DNA of 64,000 bases from Cohnella zeiphila (lineage in GTDB: Bacteria; Bacillota; Bacilli; Paenibacillales; Paenibacillaceae): assembly GCF_014212055.1 (NCBI RefSeq), contig NZ_JACJVO010000032.1, positions 1 to 64,000 of the forward strand, written 5' to 3'. The position numbers were made by a program, and so were the translations under genes. Each line of letters starts with the position of its first letter. Within the stretch, counting starts at the first letter, position 1. The notes under the pieces were generated by a model. The model searched no databases, was not told where the DNA came from, and saw only the letters and a list, made by a program, of their open reading frames with translations. Shown piece by piece: positions 16,404 through 25,346 of the stretch.

Positions 16404-18809
16404 TTATTCCTCCGGTATGTCAGCCTCAAAAACGATGTCTCTGAAATAGCCACTGTTATGATAGGAGGAGCTAGGCATGTCGCCAGGCGTCGTGCCGAAC
16501 AGTCCGCTTCCGATATAGGTAATCAAGTTGCCATTGATGATTGGCGAATTGAACGTCCCGCTCATGCTGGAATAATAATAGTCCGAACTGGTCGATACTG
16601 CGACGATATAATCCGTATCGGCGCCGATCGCCAGATCGGGGATGTCGTACTCCTTCCAACCGGCCGTTCCCGAGGCGATGTTCCATGAATACGGTCCGGC
16701 AAGCAGCGTTCCTTCCGCATTCCAGATGCGTACTTGGTGGATGCCTCCTTCGGATGCGCCGGTGTAGATTCTGACCTTCGTAATCTTGCCGTCGAAGTTA
16801 GCCTGGAACAAGGTCCCCAGCTCATATGACGTAGTGTCGTTATATTCGCCTGCAGGCACCTGGTTGGTAAAGATCGTTTGCTCGCCGGGGAGCGGCGTCG
16901 AAGAAGGCGTCGGATCAGGCGGCAGCGGCAGTTCTTCGCCATCTTCATATTGCACGACGATGTTGTCGAAGTCGGCGCCGACATTCCACCCTCCGACGCC
17001 GATTTTGCCAGAAGTAAACGTCGTATCCGTAGCGGTGAAGAGCGTCGTTTCGTTTCCGCTTTGCGTGGCGGTCACGGTGATGCTTCCATCCGAATCGCTT
17101 GCGATATGCAGCGTTGTCCATTGATTGTAAGTCGAGTATCCGCCGGAGTAGGTCGCAATCGTCGATTCCGTGCCGCCGACCATTTTCTTCAAATACATGC
17201 CGTTCGGCGCCCCTCCATCCATCTCCACGAAATCGTAATTGTTGCTGTCTTGGTAATTGAAGTAGACTTGGGCTTTATTCCAGACCGATTGTGCGTACGG
17301 ACGGACGTTGACTTGATACGAATAGGAGGAGAAGGACATCCCGCCATAGGTGTTGAGGGAGTAGTCGCCGTACCAGTATTGCACGTTCAGCAGAGAATTG
17401 CTAACAGCGCCGCCGTCGTCCAGCGTCCAGCCCTGGGCCAAATCGTCATTGAAGTTTTCATTGTAGGTATTGCCTCCGCCAGTGCAACTGCCTGTGACTT
17501 CCGATTGGAACTCGTAGGCCCCCATATCGACGGCAGAACCGATCGTGCGGGAATTGCCGTCCAGATCATCGCTTGAAGAACCATAAGAGGAGGTTCCGGC
17601 ATTAATCGCCGGACTGCAGGACGTCAGACGGAAATCGGCGTTGGCTGCATCGACAAACAGAGGGTCTTCGCCGAGAATATTGCCGTGGGCGGTTGTCGGA
17701 ACCTCGGTGGAGGCGGTATCCCGTTTGTAGGAGGGGTCGCCCGGATCGTAGGTGTCATAAGTTAAATTGTTGCGCCAGATTACGTTCGTCATAGCGTCGC
17801 CGCCATATCGCCCAATCAGGATGGCTCTGTTATCCGAGTGGGTAGAGGAGTCGGTTACAGCGACGTTGTTTGCCACCGTTACGTTGCTTGAGTTCACGAC
17901 ATAGAATTCGCCGCGCCATGTGGAACTGTCGTTCCGCGTGCTGTTTTTGTAGGCCGTATTGTTCCTTACCGTCACATTATCGCTGAGATAGACTTCGATG
18001 CCGCGGCCGCCGTTGTCGTAAGTCAAATTATCCTCGATAAGGGTGGAGCCGGTATAAGCGCCCAGCGTGCTTCCGTTCTGCGTGTTACGGGAATCGTCGA
18101 AGATGATGCCGTTACCGTCCGTTTCGGCGGTTCCTGACAAGTTGTTGTTGGAATAGCTGATATTGTTGCGAATGATATTGTGATAACCGCTGTTGCTGTC
18201 CGAAGCATGGGCCTGCCAAAGCGATATTCCGCTGCCGGCAAAATACATATAATAGGCGGTGTTATACACGATGTTGTTCTCGATGAAGCGATAGTCGCCG
18301 TGATCCAGCTGGATCCCGCTCGCCCCTGTGTTGTGAATGATGTTGTTGTACACCTTGGTATGGTGTCCGCCGTCCAAATGGATGCCAGCGGAATTGGCTC
18401 CCGAGCTTAGCTCGAAGCCGTTGATTTCAATATAGCTGGGCGCGCCGAGAAACGGTTCGAGGTTATAGCCGGACCCAAGGGATGTTGTATCGATGTATGC
18501 TCCTCCCGGCACTTCGGACTTGATCGTAATGTAGTCGGTTGCGGTTCCTGACAAGCTGCCTAAATTTACGCTCTCATGATAAGTGCCGCTCTTCACGATA
18601 ATCGTATCGCCGGGACCGACAACGCTGACGGCGTGTGCGACGGTCAGGAACGGCGAGACGGAGCTACCCGGATTGCTGTCGTTGCCCGTAGTGGATACAT
18701 AATAGATAGATCCGGATGCGGCGGCAGGAATCGCCGCGTAAATCATGGACAGCGCCAAAACCAGCATCATCATCGCCAATCGTTTTCCTTTGCGTTTCCT
18801 TGCGTCCAT
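16404..18809 (-). CDS. Secreted parallel beta-helix protein with DUF4082-like C-terminus
   Basis: The 801-residue exported protein has a signal peptide (LAMMMLVLALSMIYAAIPAAA), then a right-handed beta-helix of about residues 30-420. It begins with IYYVSTTGNDSNPGSS, the DUF1565-like opening, and carries repeated N-rich turns such as NNIIHNTGASGIQLD. A 'choice-of-anchor Q'-like segment (DLDGNSRTIGSAVDMGAYEF) follows. Next comes a jelly-roll region near 440-610 (NFNDDLAQGWTLDDG), a Pro/Thr linker, and a DUF4082-like domain at about 635-800. AAGGAGG precedes the ATG at 18809. It is probably a polysaccharide lyase or glycan-binding enzyme, though no lyase active site was identified with confidence. 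Confidence 0.85.
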   Translation of the reverse strand: MDARKRKGKRLAMMMLVLALSMIYAAIPAAASGSIYYVSTTGNDSNPGSSVSPFLTVAHAVSVVGPGDTIIVKSGTYHESVNLGSLSGTATDYITIKSEVPGGAYIDTTSLGSGYNLEPFLGAPSYIEINGFELSSGANSAGIHLDGGHHTKVYNNIIHNTGASGIQLDHGDYRFIENNIVYNTAYYMYFAGSGISLWQAHASDSNSGYHNIIRNNISYSNNNLSGTAETDGNGIIFDDSRNTQNGSTLGAYTGSTLIEDNLTYDNGGRGIEVYLSDNVTVRNNTAYKNSTRNDSSTWRGEFYVVNSSNVTVANNVAVTDSSTHSDNRAILIGRYGGDAMTNVIWRNNLTYDTYDPGDPSYKRDTASTEVPTTAHGNILGEDPLFVDAANADFRLTSCSPAINAGTSSYGSSSDDLDGNSRTIGSAVDMGAYEFQSEVTGSCTGGGNTYNENFNDDLAQGWTLDDGGAVSNSLLNVQYWYGDYSLNTYGGMSFSSYSYQVNVRPYAQSVWNKAQVYFNYQDSNNYDFVEMDGGAPNGMYLKKMVGGTESTIATYSGGYSTYNQWTTLHIASDSDGSITVTATQSGNETTLFTATDTTFTSGKIGVGGWNVGADFDNIVVQYEDGEELPLPPDPTPSSTPLPGEQTIFTNQVPAGEYNDTTSYELGTLFQANFDGKITKVRIYTGASEGGIHQVRIWNAEGTLLAGPYSWNIASGTAGWKEYDIPDLAIGADTDYIVAVSTSSDYYYSSMSGTFNSPIINGNLITYIGSGLFGTTPGDMPSSSYHNSGYFRDIVFEADIPEE

Positions 18810-19078
18810 TTTGATTTCCTCCTTATTCTGAATGCGATTACACCTAAATCTTAATGACCGTTCGTTAGGAAGAGTAGACCAAATATGCAAGAAGCATGTT
18901 GGATTATCAAGATTGGAAAAAATAGTTTGAGATATGAACAGGAAGAGAAAGTTTTGCCAACATGATGGGAGATGCCGAGTGGATTTTGGGGAATTAGGGC
19001 GGGCTTTCCGGCTATGGCACAACGCAGGGCGTCTGGCTGAAGGAGAACGAAGAACGCAATCTATGAGGCGTTCCCGGT

Positions 19079-19918
19079 TTAGATAAGGCCCAATAGTTCC
19101 GGCGTGCTGTGGGCGATGATGGCCTCGATCGCTTCTTCAGGCACGCGGGGCAGCGCGGTGCCTTCCGTCAACCGATTGATTCCGCGGACCGCCTCTACCG
19201 TCTGGGCCATGTTGAAGAAGGGGAAGTCGGTGCCGAACAGCACCTTATGCGGTACGCCATATTCGATGACATTCATCATGGCGTTATAGAATTGCCAAGG
19301 CCGGGTGACCAATGCAGAGAGATCGGCATACACATTCGGATGCTTGCGGATCAATGAGACGCATTCCCCATGCCAAGGATGGCCAAGGTGGGCCACAATC
19401 ATCCTGAGATCGGGGAAGGTACGGGCGATCGGATCGAGCGCCGCCGGCCGGGAGGCATCGAGGAACCCTTGCGAAACGAACGATGTACCTTGATGCCAAA
19501 GAATCGGAATGCCGAGCTCATTGGCTTTTGCATAAAGCGGGAAGTACGCCTGCCGCTCCGGATAAAAGTTTTGATAAATCGGCGCCAACTTGAGGCCGAC
19601 AAGACCAAGCTCCCTGACGGCGTACTCTAGCTTCGCCGGCGCGTCCGGATCGTGGGGATTGACGCTGGAGAACCCGAACAGCTTCCCTTGATGTCGGCCG
19701 ACGTACTCCGCGACATACTCGTCGGGAACGATTACGCCTGTGGCAGGGCAGTTGAAGGCGAGCACGATGGCACCGTCGGTTTGTTCATATTCCGCCCAAT
19801 GCTGCTCCGGCGTTACGATCAATTCATAGCGATTGCCCCAAGCCCGCTGGGAGTCGCTTAGAAACGTGCCGCCGACGTGGCCCGGTCCGAACAAATGAGT
19901 ATGGCAGTCAAACCTCAT
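19079..19918 (-). CDS. Amidohydrolase-family metal-dependent hydrolase
   Basis: The 279-residue protein is an amidohydrolase of the amidohydro-rel (amidohydrolase 2) type, a TIM-barrel hydrolase or decarboxylase. Likely metal and active-site residues are in FDCHTHLFGPG at the start, PILWHQGTS near residue 145, MIVAHLGHPW near 175 and the final VLFGTDFPFF near 230. The ATG at 19918 has GGGAGG upstream. It lies 26 bases after rraA-like and is co-transcribed with it. The pair recalls the lactonase/aldolase steps of some ring-cleavage pathways, but a sugar-acid role is equally open. Confidence 0.85.
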   Translation of the reverse strand: MRFDCHTHLFGPGHVGGTFLSDSQRAWGNRYELIVTPEQHWAEYEQTDGAIVLAFNCPATGVIVPDEYVAEYVGRHQGKLFGFSSVNPHDPDAPAKLEYAVRELGLVGLKLAPIYQNFYPERQAYFPLYAKANELGIPILWHQGTSFVSQGFLDASRPAALDPIARTFPDLRMIVAHLGHPWHGECVSLIRKHPNVYADLSALVTRPWQFYNAMMNVIEYGVPHKVLFGTDFPFFNMAQTVEAVRGINRLTEGTALPRVPEEAIEAIIAHSTPELLGLI

Positions 19919-19944
19919 TGCGTTCACCTCCCGTTCGGCATCCG

Positions 19945-20607
19945 TTACAGCACGCCGTATTTATCGTAGACCTCGAGCAGCAGCTTGCCTTCGAGCAGCT
20001 CGCGGCGGGTATTGTTCTCGCCCGTTACCTTTGCCGTTGCCAGCTTTACGACTTCGTCTAAGACGTCTTCCGGGATGACGACAACGCCGTCTCGATCCGC
20101 AAACACGACATCGCCCGGGTTGACGAGTACGCCGCCCGCCTCAACCGGGCAATCGTAATCGACCACATAACCGCGCCCCTTAGAGTCAACCGGCTTGAAC
20201 CCGGTGCAATATACGGTAAATCCAAGCTCCAGAATCTTGTCCGTATCGCGAATCAAGCCGTCCACAATCGCTCCGGTCGCTCCTCGCATCTTGGAAGCGG
20301 TCGACAGCAGCTCGCCCCACATGCCGTTGCGTACGGATTGGTTCGTGGCAGCGATTATAATTTCACCCGGCCTGATACTGTCGATCGCTGCAATTTCTTT
20401 CTCGTACGGATTCTCTTGGATATAAAAGCAATCGACCGCTAAGATGGTTTTAGCTCTGCCTGCGACCTTCGTCCGGTCTACAATCAAAGGCCGAATATTC
20501 TCGCGCATGGCTTGATTCCGATACCCCAGTTCATCTAGACTGTCGCTGATTACCGCCGTGTACAACGTCTGAATCATCGTTTCGAACAACGTTTGATCTT
20601 GGGTCAT
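19945..20607 (-). CDS. RraA-like aldolase/demethylmenaquinone-methyltransferase-fold protein
   Basis: This 220-residue protein belongs to the RraA/HMG-aldolase family. Members include 4-hydroxy-4-methyl-2-oxoglutarate aldolases and oxaloacetate decarboxylases; the true RraA of E. coli regulates RNase E. Conserved segments are AVISDSLDELGYRNQAM, the ligand loop RNGMWGELLSTASKMRGATG, and GLIRDTDKILELGFTVY. The acidic metal site is probably near DRDGVVVIPED. GGAGGG lies upstream of the ATG at 20607. It is first gene of the left operon and its promoter carries the shared 41-bp element, so it probably acts in the same pathway as the importer operon on the other side. Confidence 0.87.
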   Translation of the reverse strand: MTQDQTLFETMIQTLYTAVISDSLDELGYRNQAMRENIRPLIVDRTKVAGRAKTILAVDCFYIQENPYEKEIAAIDSIRPGEIIIAATNQSVRNGMWGELLSTASKMRGATGAIVDGLIRDTDKILELGFTVYCTGFKPVDSKGRGYVVDYDCPVEAGGVLVNPGDVVFADRDGVVVIPEDVLDEVVKLATAKVTGENNTRRELLEGKLLLEVYDKYGVL

Positions 20608-20633
20608 AGTAATCCCTCCGTTTATCCTTACGT

Positions 20634-20661
20634 TCTCATTATGTCCGCGGCGGAGAGGGCC
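20634..20661 (-). promoter_or_regulatory. Promoter of the RraA-amidohydrolase operon
   Basis: On the minus strand, TTGAAG and CATAAT are separated by 17 bases, about 30 bases before the RraA ATG. The -35 box directly adjoins the shared operator element. The CATAAT box is identical to the one in the opposite operon's promoter. Confidence 0.65.
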
Positions 20662-20663
20662 TT

Positions 20664-20704
20664 CAACGACAATAACTTTATATCTTCCCACAAATTATAG
20701 GAAA
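20664..20704 (-). promoter_or_regulatory. Shared operator element, copy A
   Basis: Read on the minus strand this is TTTCCTATAATTTGTGGGA, eight variable bases, then AGTTATTGTCGTTG. The same two blocks occur at 24270-24311 in front of the importer operon, also pointing at the gene it precedes. Inside each, TTTGTGG and ATTGTCG resemble each other about 21 bases apart, as expected for tandem sites of an AraC-type activator. The YesN-type regulator encoded next door is the natural candidate ligand. Confidence 0.75.
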
Positions 20705-20806
20705 TACATTTTACTCCATTCGACTGCGGCTGCATTACTTTGCATGCCGCCGTTTGCAAAGCTCGTGGCCAGATGCATCGCTTTGCCATCATCGCCTACA
20801 GGAAAC

Positions 20807-22360
20807 CTAATAGCTCCGTTTGTAATCGGACGGATAGATGCCGGTTACTTTCTTAAATAGACTATAGAAGTATTTGGTATTGTAGATCCCCACTCGCTCC
20901 GACACTTCCTGAACGGATAATTTCGCAGTAGATAGCAGGCGCTTGGCCTCTTCCATTCGAATTTTGTTGACGTACTGGGTGAACGTGTTGTCGGTCTCCG
21001 ACCGGAACAACTGGCCGAGATAGGCGGCGTTGACGTTCCATTTGCGGGACAGGGTTTTAAGCGCAAGATCTTCCGCGTAGTGATGATGAATTTCATGCAG
21101 CATCCGTTTAACAAGCGGGTGCCGTTTATCTTGCTGTTCAAGCTGGACACCGATGACGCGGCGAACCGTATCTTTTACATAGGCGGAGAGAGCCGTCAAC
21201 GATTTCATCTCGAACACTTTGGCATATCCCCACTCCAGCCGGTCCGCAAGCTCGGACTGAATCGCGGTGTTGGGGACAGTAGCGGCGTTCACAATCTGGT
21301 AAAGCATTTCGACGGTCATATTGCGGATCAACTGCGGCCCCGCCTTCTGATCCGTCTGCCATTCCTTATAGATCTCGTCGACAATCCGCATGGCCTGTTC
21401 GGCATCGGACGCGACGATACTCGAATGCAGCCGTTCTAATTGGGGCTTTAACGTGGCTGACCATTCGGATGAACCTTGATGGACGGATGTGCGGTCGATC
21501 ACGCTTCCGGGAGGTAAGATCAAGCTAAAGTCCATCAGCCCGGCGGCATCCCGGTAGCTCTCGGACACTTGCCGGAAGTCGCTCACCACGCAGCCTGCGG
21601 TGATAAAGATGTCGGCGGGGGCGGACATAAAGCCACTCTCCGCTTCTATACTCTTCTTCAGCAAAGACATAATACGGGGCGTATCCTCTATCGAACCGAT
21701 CAGGAAGATCGTCACGAGATCCCGGTCCCACGCTTCAAAGGAATAAACCTCGTATTGGCCCGCCAGCAGCTCGCCCAAGCGCTCCTTGAAGGCCGCACTG
21801 CTCTTCTCGGAGCCTGGAAGCCGGATTTTAACAACCTGATAATAGGGCGCTTGCAGATTAATCCCAAGAAAATCCGCCCGTTCGGTCAGCCACGCTTCGT
21901 CCGCCTGATCCTCGCACCACTGCAGGAAGAAATTGAATCGGAGGATGTCCAGATGTTCGGTGGCAGCGTGTTTGCGTCGACTTTCCTCATACAGCTTGCG
22001 AGTTGTATTCTGCAGCAGATTGGCGAGCTCGTCCTCGCGAATCGGTTTGAGCAAATAATCCTCCACGCCATATTTGAGAACTTCTTTGACATAGGCAAAA
22101 TCGTCGTACCCGCTCAGCACGATGATTTTGATTTGCCGATCCGATTCTCTCAGTTTGCGGATAAGCTCGATGCCGTCCATGTAGGGCATGCGGATGTCCG
22201 TAATCAGAATGTCCGCTTCATTCCCGTTCAGCCATTCCAGCGCGGACAAGCCGTTGGATGCCTGATACGCGATCTCCAGGCCGTACTCCTCCCAATCCAG
22301 CATGACGCGAAGGCCCTCCAGGATAAAAAGTTCGTCATCCGCGAGCATCACTCTGTACAT
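20807..22360 (-). CDS. YesN-type response regulator with AraC domain
   Basis: The 517-residue regulator has an N-terminal receiver (residues 1-120) with acidic pair D8-D9, the phospho-acceptor D55 in LITDIRMPYMDG, and the lysine of YLLKPIRED near 105. A long linker leads to a C-terminal AraC DNA-binding domain with helices in WNVNAAYLGQLFRSETDNTF and VGIYNTKYFYSLFKKVTGIY. Its start overlaps the end of the histidine kinase by 26 bases, so translation is coupled. It probably binds the two identical elements at 20664-20704 and 24270-24311 to activate both flanking operons. Confidence 0.92.
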   Translation of the reverse strand: MYRVMLADDELFILEGLRVMLDWEEYGLEIAYQASNGLSALEWLNGNEADILITDIRMPYMDGIELIRKLRESDRQIKIIVLSGYDDFAYVKEVLKYGVEDYLLKPIREDELANLLQNTTRKLYEESRRKHAATEHLDILRFNFFLQWCEDQADEAWLTERADFLGINLQAPYYQVVKIRLPGSEKSSAAFKERLGELLAGQYEVYSFEAWDRDLVTIFLIGSIEDTPRIMSLLKKSIEAESGFMSAPADIFITAGCVVSDFRQVSESYRDAAGLMDFSLILPPGSVIDRTSVHQGSSEWSATLKPQLERLHSSIVASDAEQAMRIVDEIYKEWQTDQKAGPQLIRNMTVEMLYQIVNAATVPNTAIQSELADRLEWGYAKVFEMKSLTALSAYVKDTVRRVIGVQLEQQDKRHPLVKRMLHEIHHHYAEDLALKTLSRKWNVNAAYLGQLFRSETDNTFTQYVNKIRMEEAKRLLSTAKLSVQEVSERVGIYNTKYFYSLFKKVTGIYPSDYKRSY

Positions 22361-24179
22361 GCGCTTCCAGCTCCTCTAGAGTAAGCGGTTTTAACTTCAG
22401 CTTCACCGTCGTCCCATTGCCGGGCTTGCTTGCGATTTGGAGGGAATAGTCGTTGCCGTAGATCAGCTTGATTCTCCGATTAACGTTGAAGAGCCCGATC
22501 TGCTGTTTGGTCAAATAGGGATCATCCAGATCCTTGCGCATTTCTTGCAGCTTATCCTCCGGTATCCCCGGACCATTATCGGCGACTTCCAGAATCAAGA
22601 ACTCATCTTCCAGATATCCGCGAATGCCGATCCGATTCACCCGATCGGAGTCCCAGTCCAGCTGAATGCCGTGGATCAGCGAATTCTCCACAACCGGCTG
22701 AAGCAAATGCTTGATTGTGCCGAGGGGGAGCACCGCTTCGCTAATATCGAAGATCGCCTCGAGACGATCGCCGTAACGGATCGTGAACAGCTCCAGATAA
22801 ATCTTGCAATAGTTCAACTCGTCTCGCAAACGCACGACCATCTGCTCTTTGATGCTGCTGCGGAACAAGTCGGAGAGGATGCGGATCATGGTGCTGACTT
22901 CGTTCTGTTTATACGTCAACGCTTTCATCCGGATCACTTCCAGCGTGTTGTACAGGAAGTGGGGATTGACCTGAGACTGCAGGGCGTAGAGTTCGGCTTC
23001 TTTCTGTTTGAGTTCCGTTTCCTTGCGGCGAAGATCGTAAACGTACTCCTTCTCGATGTGAGACTTGATTCGCTGGGACATCTCAAATACATTCATTGAA
23101 ATGATCCCAATCTCATCTTTCGTATTGGAGGGCGGAGGAGGGATTTCGAAAATGCCGTTCCGGATTTTCCGGATGGAGCGAACGATGTCTCTCACCCGTT
23201 TGGAGAACCGGGCGTTGCTTATAAACGTCAGCAGCAAAATCATCAGCAGGCTGATTGCCGTGATCGTATAGATCTTGCGGTTGATCACGCCAATGTCCTG
23301 GTAAAGATCGCGGAAAGGGATTTCTCCTACGCTGATAAAACCGTACCGGCTGTTTCTGTTGATATTCAGGATTTCGTTTTTTAAATAGATCGTATTGGAT
23401 TGGGAACCCAGTATGACGTCGGTATGCGGATAGTTTTTTTTATAATAACGCTCGGAGTCGTCGAACACGACTTCGCCGCTTTCGGTGAGAATCAGAATGT
23501 TTCCTTTAATATATTCACGGAATCGGCTGAACGAATTGACCAGCTTGCGGCAGTCATAGTCGATAACCAGAACCCCGAGGATGCGGGACACATCGTCCGG
23601 ATCGCGAATAAAGTCGTAAGTGGTATATTCATAAGTCGATTGAGGATATTTGGTCATAGAAGAGTGTATGGGAGGGAAGAACATCGTGGTTTGAACCAAG
23701 TCTTTCATATAGGACTCGTCGATATTGTACGGATAGTTTTGAATGCGCTTGTAGATCGGAACGAGTGCGGGGCTCTGATCATTTCGGTACAGGTATACGT
23801 TTGTAATGTCATTGTCCAACGAAACGATGCTTGTCGTCAGCTTGGACTGAACGGCGGTGAACAGCGACATATACTTCGCCTGGTCGTCGTCCGATGAAAT
23901 TTCGAGAAACTGAGCGATGGACGAATAGAACTCCTCATCATTAATGATATTGCGAAGGAATACTTTCATATTTGTAATTTTCTGCTGATAATAGCTGTCC
24001 AACGATACGAGCACTTGTTGGTTGAAGCTGATCGCTTGACGCTTCAGCGTCGTCGCAATGTTGTCTGTAATAAAGGAGATCAGAATGACGACAGTCGTCA
24101 CAATGATAAGCGAGTAAGTCAGGAATAGTTTGTTGAAAAACCTTCCGGTTATGGTTCGCTGCATAATCTGCCTGAGCAT
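22335..24179 (-). CDS. YesM-type sensor histidine kinase
   Basis: The 614-residue membrane kinase has a first transmembrane helix near residues 15-40 (LFLTYSLIIVTTVVILISFI) and an extracellular Cache-like domain to about 295. A second helix (IYTITAISLLMILLLTFISN) is followed by a HAMP region. The His-kinase domain carries the phospho-acceptor in LQSQVNPHFLYNTLEVIRM near 405 and an ATP lid with EVADNGPGIPEDKLQ near 560. I use the ATG at 24179, preceded by GGGGGAT, rather than a longer frame. It partners the overlapping response regulator and presumably senses an extracellular sugar-like signal, perhaps with the binding lipoprotein. Confidence 0.92.
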   Translation of the reverse strand: MLRQIMQRTITGRFFNKLFLTYSLIIVTTVVILISFITDNIATTLKRQAISFNQQVLVSLDSYYQQKITNMKVFLRNIINDEEFYSSIAQFLEISSDDDQAKYMSLFTAVQSKLTTSIVSLDNDITNVYLYRNDQSPALVPIYKRIQNYPYNIDESYMKDLVQTTMFFPPIHSSMTKYPQSTYEYTTYDFIRDPDDVSRILGVLVIDYDCRKLVNSFSRFREYIKGNILILTESGEVVFDDSERYYKKNYPHTDVILGSQSNTIYLKNEILNINRNSRYGFISVGEIPFRDLYQDIGVINRKIYTITAISLLMILLLTFISNARFSKRVRDIVRSIRKIRNGIFEIPPPPSNTKDEIGIISMNVFEMSQRIKSHIEKEYVYDLRRKETELKQKEAELYALQSQVNPHFLYNTLEVIRMKALTYKQNEVSTMIRILSDLFRSSIKEQMVVRLRDELNYCKIYLELFTIRYGDRLEAIFDISEAVLPLGTIKHLLQPVVENSLIHGIQLDWDSDRVNRIGIRGYLEDEFLILEVADNGPGIPEDKLQEMRKDLDDPYLTKQQIGLFNVNRRIKLIYGNDYSLQIASKPGNGTTVKLKLKPLTLEELEAHVQSDARG

Positions 24180-24269
24180 GTCGATCCCCCATAACGTGCA
24201 GATGTGTTCTATTTCAGTGTATTCTCCGCAAACAACCAATCTCCTTCGCTATTTTAGCTCCCCCTGATC

Positions 24270-24311
24270 TTTCCTATAATTTGTGGGAGCATTTAAAAGT
24301 TATTGTCGTTG
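24270..24311 (+). promoter_or_regulatory. Shared operator element, copy B
   Basis: TTTCCTATAATTTGTGGGA, nine variable bases, AGTTATTGTCGTTG. It differs from copy A only in the spacer and one extra base there. It ends within the -35 region of the importer-operon promoter, a geometry typical of an activator touching RNA polymerase. Confidence 0.75.
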
Positions 24312-24337
24312 TTAGCACTTACATCCTTACGCATAAT
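24309..24337 (+). promoter_or_regulatory. Promoter of the second importer operon
   Basis: TTGTTA and CATAAT separated by 17 bases, about 36 bases before the first permease ATG. The -35 overlaps the last bases of operator copy B. Confidence 0.6.
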
Positions 24338-24372
24338 GAAACTATACAGAAATAGAGAGAGAGGGCAGCCGT

Positions 24373-25326
24373 ATGGACACCGGTATTTCGACATCCGTCC
24401 CAGAGAGGACTAGACGCGGCATCAATCCGAAAACAAAGCATAAATTGAAGCTTTTTGCGCTGATGACGCCATTTATGGCGCTTCTGATCGCGTTCAACTA
24501 TGTTCCGCTGTTCGGATGGGTTTACGCATTCTTCAATTACATTCCCGGGGCTCCGCTGAGCCAAATGGAATTTGCCGGTCTTAGCTACTTCAAGACGATT
24601 TTTGCCGGCGGAAGCGAACTTATTCCGGTATTGCGCAACACCCTTGTTCTGGGCTTCCTGATCGTCATCACCATTCCGGTGCCCGCCATCTTCGCCATTC
24701 TGCTCAATGAGATGAGAAGCAAGACTTTGTCAAAAATCGTGCAGACGGTTTCGACGCTGCCCTATTTCTTATCGTACGTTCTGATATTTGCCGTCATGTT
24801 CTTCCTGTTCTCGAATGACAGCGGCCTGGTCAATACTTTGCTGCATCGGTTTCGCCCAGACAGCCCGTCGGTGAATCCGATGGCCAGCTCGACCTGGGCG
24901 TGGGGATTTCAAACGCTGCTGCATCTGATCAAGACTTCCGGGTTCAATGCGATCATTTACATAGCCGCGATCGCCGGCATCGACAGGGAACAATATGATG
25001 CCGCGGAAGTCGACGGCGCCGGCCGGTTCCAGCGCATTTGGCACGTGACAGTGCCGGGAATCGTACCTACCTTATTTGTACTGCTGGTGCTGTCCATCGC
25101 GAACGTTCTGACGGCCAGCGGGTTCGACCAATATTATGTGTTCACTAACCCGCTGGTAGCGGACAAGATCGACGTCATTGACACCTATTCGTACACGATC
25201 GGCATCACGCAAAACAATTATGCTTTTGCCACGGCGATCGGCATGTCCAAATCGCTGGTCAGCATTCTCATTCTGTTCGCCGCCAATTTTCTTTCAAAGA
25301 TCGTCAGAGGCACATCCTTATTTTAA
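24373..25326 (+). CDS. ABC sugar transporter permease, LplB type
   Basis: The 317-residue membrane protein is the first permease of the second importer. It starts with a basic N-terminus followed by LFALMTPFMALLIAFNYVPL near residue 27. The EAA loop reads YDAAEVDGAGRFQRIWHVTV near residue 212. GAGAGGG precedes the ATG. It is only loosely similar to the permease at 1634, so this is a separate system and not a recent duplication. It heads an operon running to about 32573. Confidence 0.92.
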   Translation: MDTGISTSVPERTRRGINPKTKHKLKLFALMTPFMALLIAFNYVPLFGWVYAFFNYIPGAPLSQMEFAGLSYFKTIFAGGSELIPVLRNTLVLGFLIVITIPVPAIFAILLNEMRSKTLSKIVQTVSTLPYFLSYVLIFAVMFFLFSNDSGLVNTLLHRFRPDSPSVNPMASSTWAWGFQTLLHLIKTSGFNAIIYIAAIAGIDREQYDAAEVDGAGRFQRIWHVTVPGIVPTLFVLLVLSIANVLTASGFDQYYVFTNPLVADKIDVIDTYSYTIGITQNNYAFATAIGMSKSLVSILILFAANFLSKIVRGTSLF

Positions 25327-25346
25327 AGGGAAGAGAGGGAGTAACC

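Noticed and set aside
20806-20807. Idea that the two importer operons are recent duplicates
   Set aside because: The permeases and binding proteins share only family-level motifs, and the attached enzymes are entirely different.
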